64,000 bases of DNA from Lysinibacillus contaminans (GCF_001278945.1 NZ_LGRV01000003.1:1612001-1676000), one strand, 5' to 3'; counted from the first letter of the stretch, positions 51,799 to 60,492 are shown. The notes: generated by a model not told the origin, from the letters alone. Numbers and translations are program-made.

Positions 51799-52989
51799 CT
51801 AAACGTGTGCTACGTTTTTCGCTTTAATTTTCACTAGTCGTAATAAATAAATCACGAAAACAATTGCTAAGACACCTGCACCTGTTAAATAGACTGTAGA
51901 ATAGCCTGCATTAACAGCAACCATACCTAATATGTAAGAGCCTAGCGCAATTCCAAGGTCAAACATCGTAAAGTATGTTGCCGTTGCATAGCCGCTACGA
52001 GTATGCGGTGTCGATTGTACTGCTAATGCCTGTAAACTTGTTGTCACAGCACCATAACCAAAACCAATAAAAATAGCTGAGAATAGGAATAAGGCTGGGC
52101 CTGATACAAAGGCAAGCATCACTAATCCAATCGCAAAAGAGATAATCCCAGGAATAATAACATACTGCGCCCCCTTCGTATCATAGAGCTTTCCTGTATA
52201 CGGACGCGTGATTAGCATTGCTGCCGCAAACACCGCATAGAACAGACTCGCAACAGCCATTAAATCTTTTTGCTGCGCGTAAACCGATAAAAACGATAAA
52301 ACACTTGCATACGAAAATGCAACTAAACTAGCAATTGCCGCAACTGGTAATGCTTTACGTTCAAACAAATCGTTAAACTTAAATGTTAATTTCCCTTGAT
52401 GTGAAGGCTTTGGTAAATCGTCAGTATTAATCGTTAAAGCCAACAACCCACCAGCTAATACACAAATACTCATTACAGTAAATAACACATTAAAGGAACT
52501 ATATTGAATCAATAATAAACCGATGAACGGACCAATGACTACCGCCAAGTTTGTAGACATCGTAAAATAACCAAGTCCGGCCCCTTTACGACTAACTGGT
52601 ACAATGTCCGCCGCTAAAGAACCCGATGCCGTTGTAATAACACTAAAGAAAATCCCTTGTATAAAACGTAATCCTAGTAAAAGACCAAATGGATTAATAA
52701 TTAAATACAACACTGTACAAATAAAATAGCCCGCTATCGAAATGACTAGAAGTTTTTTCTTCCCAAAAATATCTAGTAGTTTCCCTGAAAACGGACGTAC
52801 AATAATGGCCGACACTAAGAAACTAGTTAATAATAATCCAGCTTCCTTATCTGTTAGATGAAGTTCGCCAATTGCATAAAGTGGTAATGTTGTAACTAAA
52901 CCATAAAAAACAAAAAACACTGAAATATTTGTTAAAAATAAACTAATAAATCTCTTTGTCCATATCTTGGTGTTTCCTTCTTGCTGCAT
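51799..52989 (-). CDS. MFS-family transporter
   Basis: The 396-residue product has twelve membrane segments and the MFS motif A analogue FSGKLLDIFGKKKLLV between helices 2 and 3. It should be a drug or metabolite exporter. Start 52989 (AAAGG upstream) lies just after the MarR stop at 52995; an in-frame TTG at 52998 is less likely. MarR-MFS operons typically encode inducible efflux. Confidence 0.9.
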   Translation of the reverse strand: MQQEGNTKIWTKRFISLFLTNISVFFVFYGLVTTLPLYAIGELHLTDKEAGLLLTSFLVSAIIVRPFSGKLLDIFGKKKLLVISIAGYFICTVLYLIINPFGLLLGLRFIQGIFFSVITTASGSLAADIVPVSRKGAGLGYFTMSTNLAVVIGPFIGLLLIQYSSFNVLFTVMSICVLAGGLLALTINTDDLPKPSHQGKLTFKFNDLFERKALPVAAIASLVAFSYASVLSFLSVYAQQKDLMAVASLFYAVFAAAMLITRPYTGKLYDTKGAQYVIIPGIISFAIGLVMLAFVSGPALFLFSAIFIGFGYGAVTTSLQALAVQSTPHTRSGYATATYFTMFDLGIALGSYILGMVAVNAGYSTVYLTGAGVLAIVFVIYLLRLVKIKAKNVAHV

Positions 52990-52994
52990 TTCAA

Positions 52995-53393
52995 TCAACC
53001 TTTCATTTTTTGTAACAGATTCATAAATTGTTGTTGCTCTTCAATTGTCATAGAGCCAATCATTTCTTCCTCAAAAGCCAAAATTGTTTTTTCGATGGCT
53101 GGTAATTTTTCCTTTGCCATCGCTGATAACGTCACGATTTTTTCACGTTTATCTGGCCCGTCCACTCTTTGCACCCACCCTAACGTTTCAAGCCTTGCGA
53201 CTGCTCTTGTGATGCTTGGTGCTTCGACATTTAAATATTTCCAAATTTGCGTTAATGTCATCGGTCCGTGTACATGCAAGCAAAATAAAATCGTCCACTG
53301 CGAGCTATACAGATTATGTTGTTTCAACGTTTCATTTAAACAATTCGTTATGTACCTGCTTTTTTGGAGTAATGCATGGAATAATGGATTCAT
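52995..53393 (-). CDS. MarR-family transcriptional regulator
   Basis: The 132-residue product has a MarR winged helix (QIWKYLNVEAPSITRAVARLETLGWV, wing RVDGPDKREKIVTLSAMAKE). GGCGGTGGG precedes the ATG. A 26-bp palindrome with 10-bp arms covers the start of its promoter. It probably represses itself and the MFS gene. Confidence 0.88.
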   Translation of the reverse strand: MNPLFHALLQKSRYITNCLNETLKQHNLYSSQWTILFCLHVHGPMTLTQIWKYLNVEAPSITRAVARLETLGWVQRVDGPDKREKIVTLSAMAKEKLPAIEKTILAFEEEMIGSMTIEEQQQFMNLLQKMKG

Positions 53394-53405
53394 GTCCCAC
53401 CGCCT

Positions 53406-53457
53406 AATTTATTTACCTAGCTAAATAAATTATACGCCCACTTTTTTATGTTGTAAA
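53406..53457 (-). promoter_or_regulatory. Promoter and MarR operator for marR-MFS
   Basis: Palindrome AATTTATTTA-N6-TAAATAAATT (53406-53431) overlaps TATAAT (53429-53434) of a promoter with TTTACA (53452-53457) and a 17-bp spacer on the minus strand. Confidence 0.8.
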
Positions 53458-53582
53458 GTAGGTTGATTTGCGTTCCGGTTGGCGTCTGTTGAAATTGCAA
53501 ACGATCATCTTGTACACCGCCATACTCAGACAGTTTACTAGGACTGAGACATGAATTTATTCAAAAACTTGATGGTTTAACA

Positions 53583-53629
53583 AAAAGAAGAGGATGCCAG
53601 AAGTAGTTTTCACAGCACCCTCTTCTTTT
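53583..53629 (-). terminator. Terminator-like hairpin after DUF3889
   Basis: Stem AAGAAGAGG/CCTCTTCTT with a long loop; flanking A/T runs. Moderate. Confidence 0.5.
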
Positions 53630-53686
53630 TCAATTGACAGGGTTGGTTTATGAAGGTTGAGTATAGTTAACTTCAAACGCGATGGT

Positions 53687-54016
53687 TTATCTATCCGTTT
53701 TTTGCATTTCAACTGTCACTACATTTTCCGTCTTCGTAGCAAAGGTAATGCTGACATGGACACCGAATTCTTTGTCGCCCTCTTTTAACCATAGCTTAAA
53801 CTTTTCAATCGTTAGGTCTGCCTTCGATTCACGTCCTACATGCAAGTAGTCAATTATCTTCGCATTGGGATATTTTGATTGTGCCTCTTTTATTGCAAGC
53901 TTTCCCCATTTAGCATAGGTTGGAATTTCTTGTTGTGCATGAGCAGCCGCAGGGATAGGTGCTGATACTGCTTGAAGTGTAATACAAATTCCAAGCGCAA
54001 TAAATGTTTTTCGCAC
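53687..54016 (-). CDS. Secreted DUF3889-family protein
   Basis: The 109-residue product has a signal peptide (AAAHAQQ around the cleavage site) and a small domain with YAKWGKLAIKEAQSKYPNAKIIDYLHVGR and HVSITFATK, the DUF3889 pattern (YqzG/YhdC-like). It is exported; function unknown. A GTG start at 54016 follows AGGAGGTG. Confidence 0.78.
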   Translation of the reverse strand: MRKTFIALGICITLQAVSAPIPAAAHAQQEIPTYAKWGKLAIKEAQSKYPNAKIIDYLHVGRESKADLTIEKFKLWLKEGDKEFGVHVSITFATKTENVVTVEMQKTDR

Positions 54017-54151
54017 AAATGAACACCTCCTTTTTTCTATAGAATGCGCAATTTAGGGCAGAACATTCTGCATAAGATCTACTCTAAAAGCAAAAAATAA
54101 ATGCTCCAGTAGTATTGGAACCTACTGTAAGCATTTATTTTCATATTCCTT

Positions 54152-54292
54152 TTATTTATAACTTTTTTTTGGTTGTTGTACATTATTATGAATCACTGCA
54201 TTAAATTCAGCAGAATATTCTTCACGATCATTCTTTTTGTGTACATCTTTTTTCTTTTTCTTCTTAAAACTTGTTTTACCTTTCTTTGCCAT
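54152..54292 (-). CDS. Small Lys-rich protein, SASP-like
   Basis: A 46-residue product with a Lys-rich N-terminus, then EEYSAEFNAVIHNN. The motif EEYSAEFNA resembles the germination-protease site of gamma-type spore proteins. GGAGGTGG precedes the ATG. A similar gene follows on the same strand. Confidence 0.55.
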   Translation of the reverse strand: MAKKGKTSFKKKKKKDVHKKNDREEYSAEFNAVIHNNVQQPKKSYK

Positions 54293-54336
54293 CAGCTGTC
54301 CACCTCCAAAATGTAAACACCAATCGTTTAGTTCGA

Positions 54337-54573
54337 TTATTTATTTTTATTGGATTGTTGATTTTTATCATGGTTGGTTTTATTGTTTGCATTTTTTGCT
54401 TTCGCATCAAATTCGGCAGAGAATTCTTCGTTTAGGTTGTCATTCGGGTTATTGTTATTGCTATTACTGTCATCAAGGTCTTTACTTTTGTAGGTACCAA
54501 ATGGATTATGCGTCCTTGTATTCATGGTCTTATTGCTGTTTCGATTGTTTTTATTGGTGTTTCTATTTGCCAT
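54337..54573 (-). CDS. Small Asn-rich protein, gamma-SASP-like
   Basis: A 78-residue Asn/Lys-rich product with EEFSAEFDAKAKNA, close to the GTEFASETDA repeat of gamma-type SASP (SspE). GGAGGTG precedes the ATG. The upstream AGAATA-N17-CACATTA could be a forespore sigma-G promoter. The assignment as a spore protein is inference. Confidence 0.6.
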   Translation of the reverse strand: MANRNTNKNNRNSNKTMNTRTHNPFGTYKSKDLDDSNSNNNNPNDNLNEEFSAEFDAKAKNANNKTNHDKNQQSNKNK

Positions 54574-54780
54574 GGATGTTCACCTCCTAAAATCTAATGT
54601 GCGCAAGATAGAAGGTTTTATTCTTTCGGATTATTGCTTATTCTAATTAACAAAAGAAGGAGAAAAATATACGTATAATAATGGGTTCTTTAAAAGCGGA
54701 AAATAAAAAATGTAGACAGGCCCGTTAGCTTGTCTACAGTAAAAAACTTTAAAAAGCACATGTATTTATTGCTACCAGTG

Positions 54781-55761
54781 TCAAAAAATATTCATGTTCC
54801 ACTCAGTAGCAATATGCTTTAATAAAGGTACGCCCGCAACACTATTTCCAATTTCATCTATCGCCGGCCCATATATGCCAATTCCACAGCCAGTAGGAAA
54901 TGGTGAATGTACACTTGCGTGGCTTGGCACAGCAGCCAGAATCGCTCCTGAGACACCACTTTTAGCAGGTAGTCCTATAAAAGCTGCAAATTTACCAGAG
55001 AAATTATACATGCCACAAGTAACCATTAACGCTTTCGTTAATTTTGCTACTTCCTTTGAAAATAACTGTTTTTTCAAAATCGGATGATAACCGTCATTGC
55101 CGATCACTAATCCTATCATTGCTAAATCGGAAACATCTACTTCAATGGCACATTGCTTCAAATAAACTTCTAGCGCTTCCTCTACTTCGCAATCTAAATA
55201 GCCAGAATCCATCAAAAAGTAGGCGATTGCTCGATTTCGATTTGCCGTTTCCCATTCGGATTTATAGACTTCTTCATTTACAATTAATTTTTTTCCTACC
55301 ATTTTTTCTAATAATTTTATTATAGTATCTAATTTCTCCTGCGATGAATTACCAGAAATCATGGAAGATACGGTAATAGCCCCTGCATTGATCATAGGGT
55401 TAAAGGGTTTTCCTGGCTCATGACTTTCTAAACGAACAATAGAATTGTAGGTATCACCTGTAGGCTCTACATCTACACGCTCTAATACATAAGACATTCC
55501 CCTATCCATACAAGCTGAAATAAAAGCAACAACTTTAGAAACACTTTGTAGTGTAAACGTGTTAGTCGTATCTCCAGCTTTCATTTCAATTCCGTCTGAG
55601 CCAATTATTGAAATGGCTAACTCGTTCGGATTTTTCAGTTCTAGTGCAGGTATATAATTAGCACAGTTTCCCTCTTTTGCATAAGGACGAAACTGCTCAA
55701 CCCATGCTTCTAAGAACTGACTATTTTGATGTTCGACATTTTTTTTATTTGATAGTTCCAT
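54781..55761 (-). CDS. glsA: Glutaminase
   Basis: The 326-residue product is a serine-type glutaminase: SVSK (Ser73-Lys76) catalytic pair, NPMINAGAITVSS, YFLMDSGYLDCEVEEALEVYLKQC and the C-terminal GCGIGIYGPAIDEIGNSVAG. It converts glutamine to glutamate and ammonia. Full length. GGAGAG precedes the ATG. A decayed gene lies just upstream. Confidence 0.95.
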   Translation of the reverse strand: MELSNKKNVEHQNSQFLEAWVEQFRPYAKEGNCANYIPALELKNPNELAISIIGSDGIEMKAGDTTNTFTLQSVSKVVAFISACMDRGMSYVLERVDVEPTGDTYNSIVRLESHEPGKPFNPMINAGAITVSSMISGNSSQEKLDTIIKLLEKMVGKKLIVNEEVYKSEWETANRNRAIAYFLMDSGYLDCEVEEALEVYLKQCAIEVDVSDLAMIGLVIGNDGYHPILKKQLFSKEVAKLTKALMVTCGMYNFSGKFAAFIGLPAKSGVSGAILAAVPSHASVHSPFPTGCGIGIYGPAIDEIGNSVAGVPLLKHIATEWNMNIF

Positions 55762-55855
55762 TTTCGATCTCTCCTTACAAGTAAAAACAGAGCCTTCATA
55801 GATTTATGCTATGAAGACTCGATTCGATAATAAGCGCTAACTAAATTTTTCATTG

Positions 55856-56040
55856 TTAAAGCTTCGCAGGGTAAACACCTTCTGGAATTAAGGAAACATA
55901 CGTCTCTCCATCAAGACGTTAGCTCAATTGCCGTACATGCCATAATTTTTGCTACCTGTAGCAATCGAATAAATATGTGCTAACTCAAAAATTCTTTCCA
56001 GCGATTTTACAGGTCCAACAATGCCAATTTTGTACATCAT
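55856..56040 (-). pseudogene. Decayed gene upstream of glsA
   Basis: An intact start MMYKIGIVGPVKSLERIFEL (AAGGGG upstream) runs 38 codons to a stop at 55924. Further on, in another frame, DGETYVSLIPEGVYPAKL ends at a TAA (55856-55858). The two ends look like the N- and C-termini of one disrupted gene. Family not recognised. Confidence 0.5.
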
Positions 56041-56284
56041 GAAATCCCCTTCTATTTCGACTGCTCCAATACCTTAAATAATAACCGTTTTTCAATTATT
56101 AATTATAAATAGTATATCCAAGAAATTATCTGCTATCAAAATAATGTCCCTCTTGTTTCACGCGTCTGTCTTTTTCATTCTCTTACTCGAATCGCCCGTC
56201 TACAAATATCTTCAAAAACCTAATTACGCACTTGATTTTTTAGAAGTAATTAAGAATTTGTTTTACTATATGAATTGAACTAAA

Positions 56285-56805
56285 GATTGCTTGTTGATTG
56301 GAGTGGAGGCTGTGCGACTCCTTGGGATTAGCGTGAAGCCACTAAAAAACTCTAAACTAAAATTGTTTTATAGTGATTTTTTGCATGGGCATTATTTTAC
56401 TATGCAAAGATTTTTCGCGGCAGCGTGAGACTCCAGTAGGAACAGTACAAGGGCACTGAAAAACTCTAAACCAGGATTTGTTTATAGCAATTTTTTTGCA
56501 TAGAATTATTTTACTATGCAAGGATTTAGCGCGGCGGTGTGAGACTCCACCAGGAACAGCACGAGACGTAAGACGCAACAAACCGCGCGAAGCGAGGGTT
56601 GCGGCTTACGCTGTGCCTGTGGAAAGCGAACGCCAGAGCGCTAAATCCTTTAGGTCATATTTTTATTAGAGAATTTATTAAAAAAACACTTTTTCAGTGG
56701 CCTCTTTAGCGTCACAGATGAGACCCTGGAGCGAGCATAACGAGTGAAGCGGCTCATCGGACGCCCCCAGGAAAGCGCACAGTTGGAACGGAAATCAACC
56801 TCGAA
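56285..56805 (+). repeat. GC-rich repeat split by an insertion
   Basis: Left part (56285-56334) GGAGTGGAGGC...GCGACTCCTTGGGATTAGCGT and right part (56706-56805) TTAGCGTCACAGATGAGACC...GGAACGGAAAT join to one GC-rich repeat when the 371-bp insert is removed; the joined sequence then aligns with uninterrupted copies at 19759 and 45176. Confidence 0.78.
56335..56705. mobile_element. 371-bp MITE-like insertion with 7-bp target duplication
   Basis: Ends GAAGCCACTAAAAAACT and (complement) GAGGCCACTGAAAAAGT pair at 14 of 17 positions; both are flanked by TTAGCGT (56328-56334 and 56706-56712). Inside are two tandem ~118-bp units, each beginning with CACTRAAAAACTCTAAAC and carrying GCGTGAGACTCC GC-rich stretches. 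No transposase. Open frames here are artefacts. Confidence 0.75.
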
Positions 56806-56902
56806 TGTTTCTGGAAAATGAGGATTCTTTTATTCAACTTATATAATTGGATATAAGCTACTTTACATTGCAAATGCGAGTAATTTGGCTCGTATCATTC
56901 AC

Positions 56903-56948
56903 TAAAAAATGGAGCTATCTCAAAAAGCTATTTGAGACAACTCCATTC
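56903..56948 (-). terminator. Terminator of coaW
   Basis: Minus-strand stem AATGGAGTTGTCTCAAA/TTTGAGATAGCTCCATT followed by TTTTT. Confidence 0.85.
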
Positions 56949-56959
56949 CTACCTGTCGA

Positions 56960-57796
56960 TTAGACAATCGTATATTCAGTTATGTTGAGTAGTGCACCGA
57001 CTGCACCGGAGAAGCCGTGGTCATTGATAAAGACCGGCGTATGTTTTTTTGTGCGTGTGTAATTTGCAATGACATTCATTAAATGTTCGTTATTGCTAAG
57101 TGTTGATCCAATATAGACGATATGTTGGGCATTTTTTTCTTCCGCATATTGAATGCTGAGTGTCGTAATCACTTCACCGACTAAACCTTGGACGGTCGCT
57201 ATAATGTCTTCCGGTTGATGCCTAATATCTTCAGTAATCCCGACCTTCCCGAAATTACTTGCGGTTAAATGTCCGTCTATTGGTGTATCCATGCCCTGAT
57301 AAATATCCCTGACACGTAAATCGATGTCTTCACGGTTTCCTTCGGCAGCCATTTCACGAATGGCATTGTAATCCGTTATCCCCGTTGTAAGCGCTGACAA
57401 ACCTATTAATGTACCACCACCAACACCAGTCCCACCTACTCGAATATCGCTATTGCCTTCCATATAGTGAATCGATGTACCCGTACCAATATTCGTAATC
57501 ATGCTGCGATCAAAGTGATGTCCTTCTTTTTTTAGTAAAAAGCGTACACCTTTTATCGTTGCTTCAAATTCTACTATATAATGAATTGATTTCATCTTTT
57601 TTATGACGTTAAGTAATTGCTCAGTACGTCCCCCCGTAACTCCAATATCCTCGATATCTGGATTGTTTAAGATCCAGTCTTTTACAGTCTGCAAATCATT
57701 AGACGGAAAAGTCGTTAAAATCAGCTCATTATGCTCATCCAAATATGCAACTTTCGTCAATGTGCCGCCTGTATCAATACCTATAGCCTTTGGCAT
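56960..57796 (-). CDS. coaW: Type II pantothenate kinase
   Basis: The 278-residue product has IGIDTGGTLTKVAYL (phosphate-binding loop), TNIGTGTSIHYMEG and VGGTGVGGGTLIGLS, the Staphylococcus/Bacillus CoaW pattern. It phosphorylates pantothenate, the first step to coenzyme A. AAAGGAG precedes the ATG. A CoaB-like gene lies at 33953 in the same window. Confidence 0.92.
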   Translation of the reverse strand: MPKAIGIDTGGTLTKVAYLDEHNELILTTFPSNDLQTVKDWILNNPDIEDIGVTGGRTEQLLNVIKKMKSIHYIVEFEATIKGVRFLLKKEGHHFDRSMITNIGTGTSIHYMEGNSDIRVGGTGVGGGTLIGLSALTTGITDYNAIREMAAEGNREDIDLRVRDIYQGMDTPIDGHLTASNFGKVGITEDIRHQPEDIIATVQGLVGEVITTLSIQYAEEKNAQHIVYIGSTLSNNEHLMNVIANYTRTKKHTPVFINDHGFSGAVGALLNITEYTIV

Positions 57797-57884
57797 ACTA
57801 TTTCTCCTTTAACTTTATTCAGTAGAAGTTTCCTACCTCTATAGAGGGTGAGATGAATACTGATTTTAGCTTTTATTCAGTAGG

Positions 57885-58003
57885 TCATTAAACGCCGACT
57901 GAATAAAGTTAATGCCTCCAGCGGATGTCACGGATTTTGAAAAGGAGTGAATTATGCATGTACAATTCAAATCCGGACACAATTACGCCGAGGCGTAATT
58001 GAT
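57885..58003 (+). repeat. Dispersed structured intergenic repeat, copy B
   Basis: Plus-strand copy of the element at 2189-2306: GCCTCCAGCGGATGTCACGG, arms CGGATTTTGAA/TTCAAATCCGG, and the terminal hairpin CAATTACGC-CGAG-GCGTAATTG. Relative to copy A, CAGAT/ATCTG has become CGGAT/ATCCG, a paired change that keeps the stem. Confidence 0.85.
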
Positions 58004-58129
58004 TAATCGCCCTTTCTAAACTTTACCGCTGTTGAAATGATTGTGCAATAACTTGATTGTTATTCATGAGAAAAACTTTTAAAAAATCAGATTTATTTTA
58101 AAGATACCGTACTTCATCCCTTTTTATGT

Positions 58130-58165
58130 AAAAAAAAGAGTCGATGCTAATGCAATCGACTCTTA
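58130..58165 (-). terminator. Terminator of the SDR gene
   Basis: Stem AAGAGTCGAT/ATCGACTCTT followed by a T-run on the minus strand. Confidence 0.85.
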
Positions 58166-58192
58166 GTTTATAACTATTATAGCATTCGGAAA

Positions 58193-58927
58193 TTATTGTG
58201 CAGAGTATCCGCCGTCAATTACAAGTTCGCCACCTGTAATGTATGATGCTTCGTCTGATGCTAAGAATAAAATTGCGTTTGCAACTTCTTCTGGTTGTCC
58301 AAGACGACCCATTGGAGTAGCTCTAATAAGCATGTCCATAGCTTCTTTGTATTGACCAATGTTTGCAGTCATTGGTGTTTCAATTACACCTGGGAACACT
58401 GTATTTACACGAATATTGAATTTCCCTAATTCAGCTGCTGCAGCACGTGCGATTGCGCGTAAAGAACCTTTAGATGCTGAATAAGCGTTCATACCAGAAC
58501 CGATAAGTGCTGTGTAAGAAGAAGTATTTACGATAGCACCTTTACCAGCTTCTTTCATATATTTAGAAACATGTTTGATTCCTAAGAAAGGACCGAATGA
58601 GTTGATTTTGTGCATTAAAGCCCAGTCTTGATCTGTAAGATCTGCCGGTGATTTTTGAGATGAAATCCCAGCGTTGTTGATTAAAATATCGATACGACCG
58701 TATTTTTCTACAACTGCTTTTGTGAATTCTGCCCAGTTTTCATCAGATGATACGTCTAATTTCATGCCTTCAACGTTTTCTAATTCAGAAATAGTAGCTA
58801 AGTTAGCTTCATTGATATCAGCAGCAATTACGATTGCGCCTTCATTTGCGAATAATTTTGCCATTGAAGCGCCCATACCTGATGCTCCACCTGTAATGAT
58901 TGTAACTTTATTTTCTAAACGACCCAT
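58193..58927 (-). CDS. Short-chain dehydrogenase/reductase
   Basis: The 244-residue SDR has TGGASGMG, NNAG, the catalytic S-Y-K (TSSYTALIGSGMNAYSASKG) and a C-terminal DGGYSAQ. It belongs to the broad glucose dehydrogenase/3-ketosteroid-type group; substrate unknown. AAGGGAAG precedes the ATG. Single-gene unit. Confidence 0.88.
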   Translation of the reverse strand: MGRLENKVTIITGGASGMGASMAKLFANEGAIVIAADINEANLATISELENVEGMKLDVSSDENWAEFTKAVVEKYGRIDILINNAGISSQKSPADLTDQDWALMHKINSFGPFLGIKHVSKYMKEAGKGAIVNTSSYTALIGSGMNAYSASKGSLRAIARAAAAELGKFNIRVNTVFPGVIETPMTANIGQYKEAMDMLIRATPMGRLGQPEEVANAILFLASDEASYITGGELVIDGGYSAQ

Positions 58928-59124
58928 TAAAAAGACTTCCCTTCAGTTGCGCTAGATTTTAGATTCTAGCTATTTACTGTAAACTAGTTTACAACTAAAC
59001 TATATCACCCTTTTGAAATAATTTCAAAGTATTTGTCCGAAAAATGAACATTTCATTTTATCTTCCCTCTTTTTTGCGATAACATATACTATAGAGGCAG
59101 GACAATTTGAACGGAGGATACCAC

Positions 59125-59946
59125 ATGAAAGATCAAAAAATACTATATAAAGAAGCGATGCAAGTTTTAAAGGACACAAGTCGTACCTTTTATATACCAA
59201 TTACTTTTTTAAAAAACGACCTAAAAACAACTGTCGCAGCAGCTTATTTAGCTATGCGTGCCATTGATGAAATCGAAGATCACGAAGAACTTACAAATGA
59301 TATAAAATTCAACTTATTAACTGCGACAAGCGAGCTTTTAAAAGGCGAATTCAACGCAGCAGCGTATGAGACTCTACTGTCCCCCTACGCCAACAAACTA
59401 CCGGAAGTCACACTACGTTTAGCAGATTGGCTGACATTCTGCCCTGAAGGATCTCGTTCGATTATTCAAGCATCTACGAGTGAAATGGCGTTCGGGATGG
59501 CGAAATGGGCAAAAGCAAACTGGCAAGTTCATACACGTGATGATTTAGATGAGTATACATATTACGTGGCGGGCCTTGTTGGTACGATGTTGTCTGAGAT
59601 TTGGGAATGGGGTGCGGGTATAAAAACCGATCGCGAATTAGCCATTGGTTATGGCCGCGGGTTACAAGCAGTCAATATTTTACGTAATCAGCATGAAGAC
59701 ATGGATGAGCGTGGCGTAAGTTTTGTACCAGATGGCTGGACACGTGATGATTTATTTGCCTATGCAGAGGAAAACTTGGCCCAAGCAGACCTTTATATTA
59801 AGGGCATTGATAAACGGTCAATAAAAATGTTCTGCCGCCTACCACTCGCTTTAGCGCATAAAACATTAAAAGCGATGCAAGAAGGCCGTGAAAAAATAAC
59901 ACGTGCCGAGGTAGAACAAACAGTTGAAGAAGTGCAAGCTGACTAA
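59125..59946 (+). CDS. Squalene/phytoene synthase-family protein
   Basis: The 273-residue product has the first Asp-rich motif DEIED (residues 48-52) and the second region NILRNQHEDMDERGVSFVP (about 184-202), where the usual Asp after NIxR is Asn188 while Asp192 and Asp194 remain. The family makes head-to-head C30/C40 terpenes; B. subtilis YisP of this family instead acts as a farnesyl-diphosphate phosphatase. Either is possible here. ATG 59125 has GGAGG. Single-gene unit. Confidence 0.85.
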   Translation: MKDQKILYKEAMQVLKDTSRTFYIPITFLKNDLKTTVAAAYLAMRAIDEIEDHEELTNDIKFNLLTATSELLKGEFNAAAYETLLSPYANKLPEVTLRLADWLTFCPEGSRSIIQASTSEMAFGMAKWAKANWQVHTRDDLDEYTYYVAGLVGTMLSEIWEWGAGIKTDRELAIGYGRGLQAVNILRNQHEDMDERGVSFVPDGWTRDDLFAYAEENLAQADLYIKGIDKRSIKMFCRLPLALAHKTLKAMQEGREKITRAEVEQTVEEVQAD

Positions 59947-59969
59947 ACATAAAAGTTAGGTTCAAAATA

Positions 59970-60013
59970 AAAAACAGAGTTGATTCTACAATTTTGTAGG
60001 TTAACTCTGTTTT
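59970..60013. terminator. Terminator after the terpene-synthase-like gene
   Basis: Stem AAAACAGAGTT-GATTCTACA/TGTAG-GTTAACTCTGTTTT, between convergent genes. Confidence 0.85.
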
Positions 60014-60042
60014 CTTATTTTGAAATCATACATCGAATACAT

Positions 60043-60492
60043 TTATCTCACAAATGTAATAAAGTCAATATTAACTGGTTCAATACCCTCTGTTCGAAGT
60101 CGTGAGTTAATCTGTCCTCGATGGTACTGGCCATGCAATGCTACGTGGGTCAAAACATCCCGTACTGAATTCTTAAACTCTTTTCCTTTACTATTTGTGT
60201 AGGATATTAATTTTTCTAGGTCAGTATCTGTTAATTTAGTTAGAAACGTTGTTAAGCTCTCTTCATTTTGCTTAACAAGTTCTGCACAGACTTCTTTATC
60301 GACATCTGACCAGATGGGTAATTGTGAACTGTCCAATCCTTGTAATCTAGCTATCCATACTTTTTCTGCAAATAGGATATGAGAAAATAAACGGAACACG
60401 TCTTGATTTTCATCTTCAATACTTTGTAATGTTTCAAGAATACGTTGATTTGCCCAATTTAAATGCTCATACATCTTTTGGATCGTTTTCAA
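60043..60492 (-). CDS. DinB/YfiT-family protein
   Basis: The 149-residue four-helix product has LFSHILFAEKVW and THVALHGQYHRGQI, the three-His metal site of DinB-like proteins (bacillithiol-S-transferase-like family). Its reaction is unknown. The apparent start is a TTG with AGGTGG 12 bases away; an ATG six codons in is possible. Confidence 0.8.
   Translation of the reverse strand: MKTIQKMYEHLNWANQRILETLQSIEDENQDVFRLFSHILFAEKVWIARLQGLDSSQLPIWSDVDKEVCAELVKQNEESLTTFLTKLTDTDLEKLISYTNSKGKEFKNSVRDVLTHVALHGQYHRGQINSRLRTEGIEPVNIDFITFVR

Noticed and set aside
56357..56669. Overlapping ORFs on both strands in the 56-kb repeats
   Set aside because: They lie within GC-rich repeat and MITE-like DNA, with no RBS or family match.
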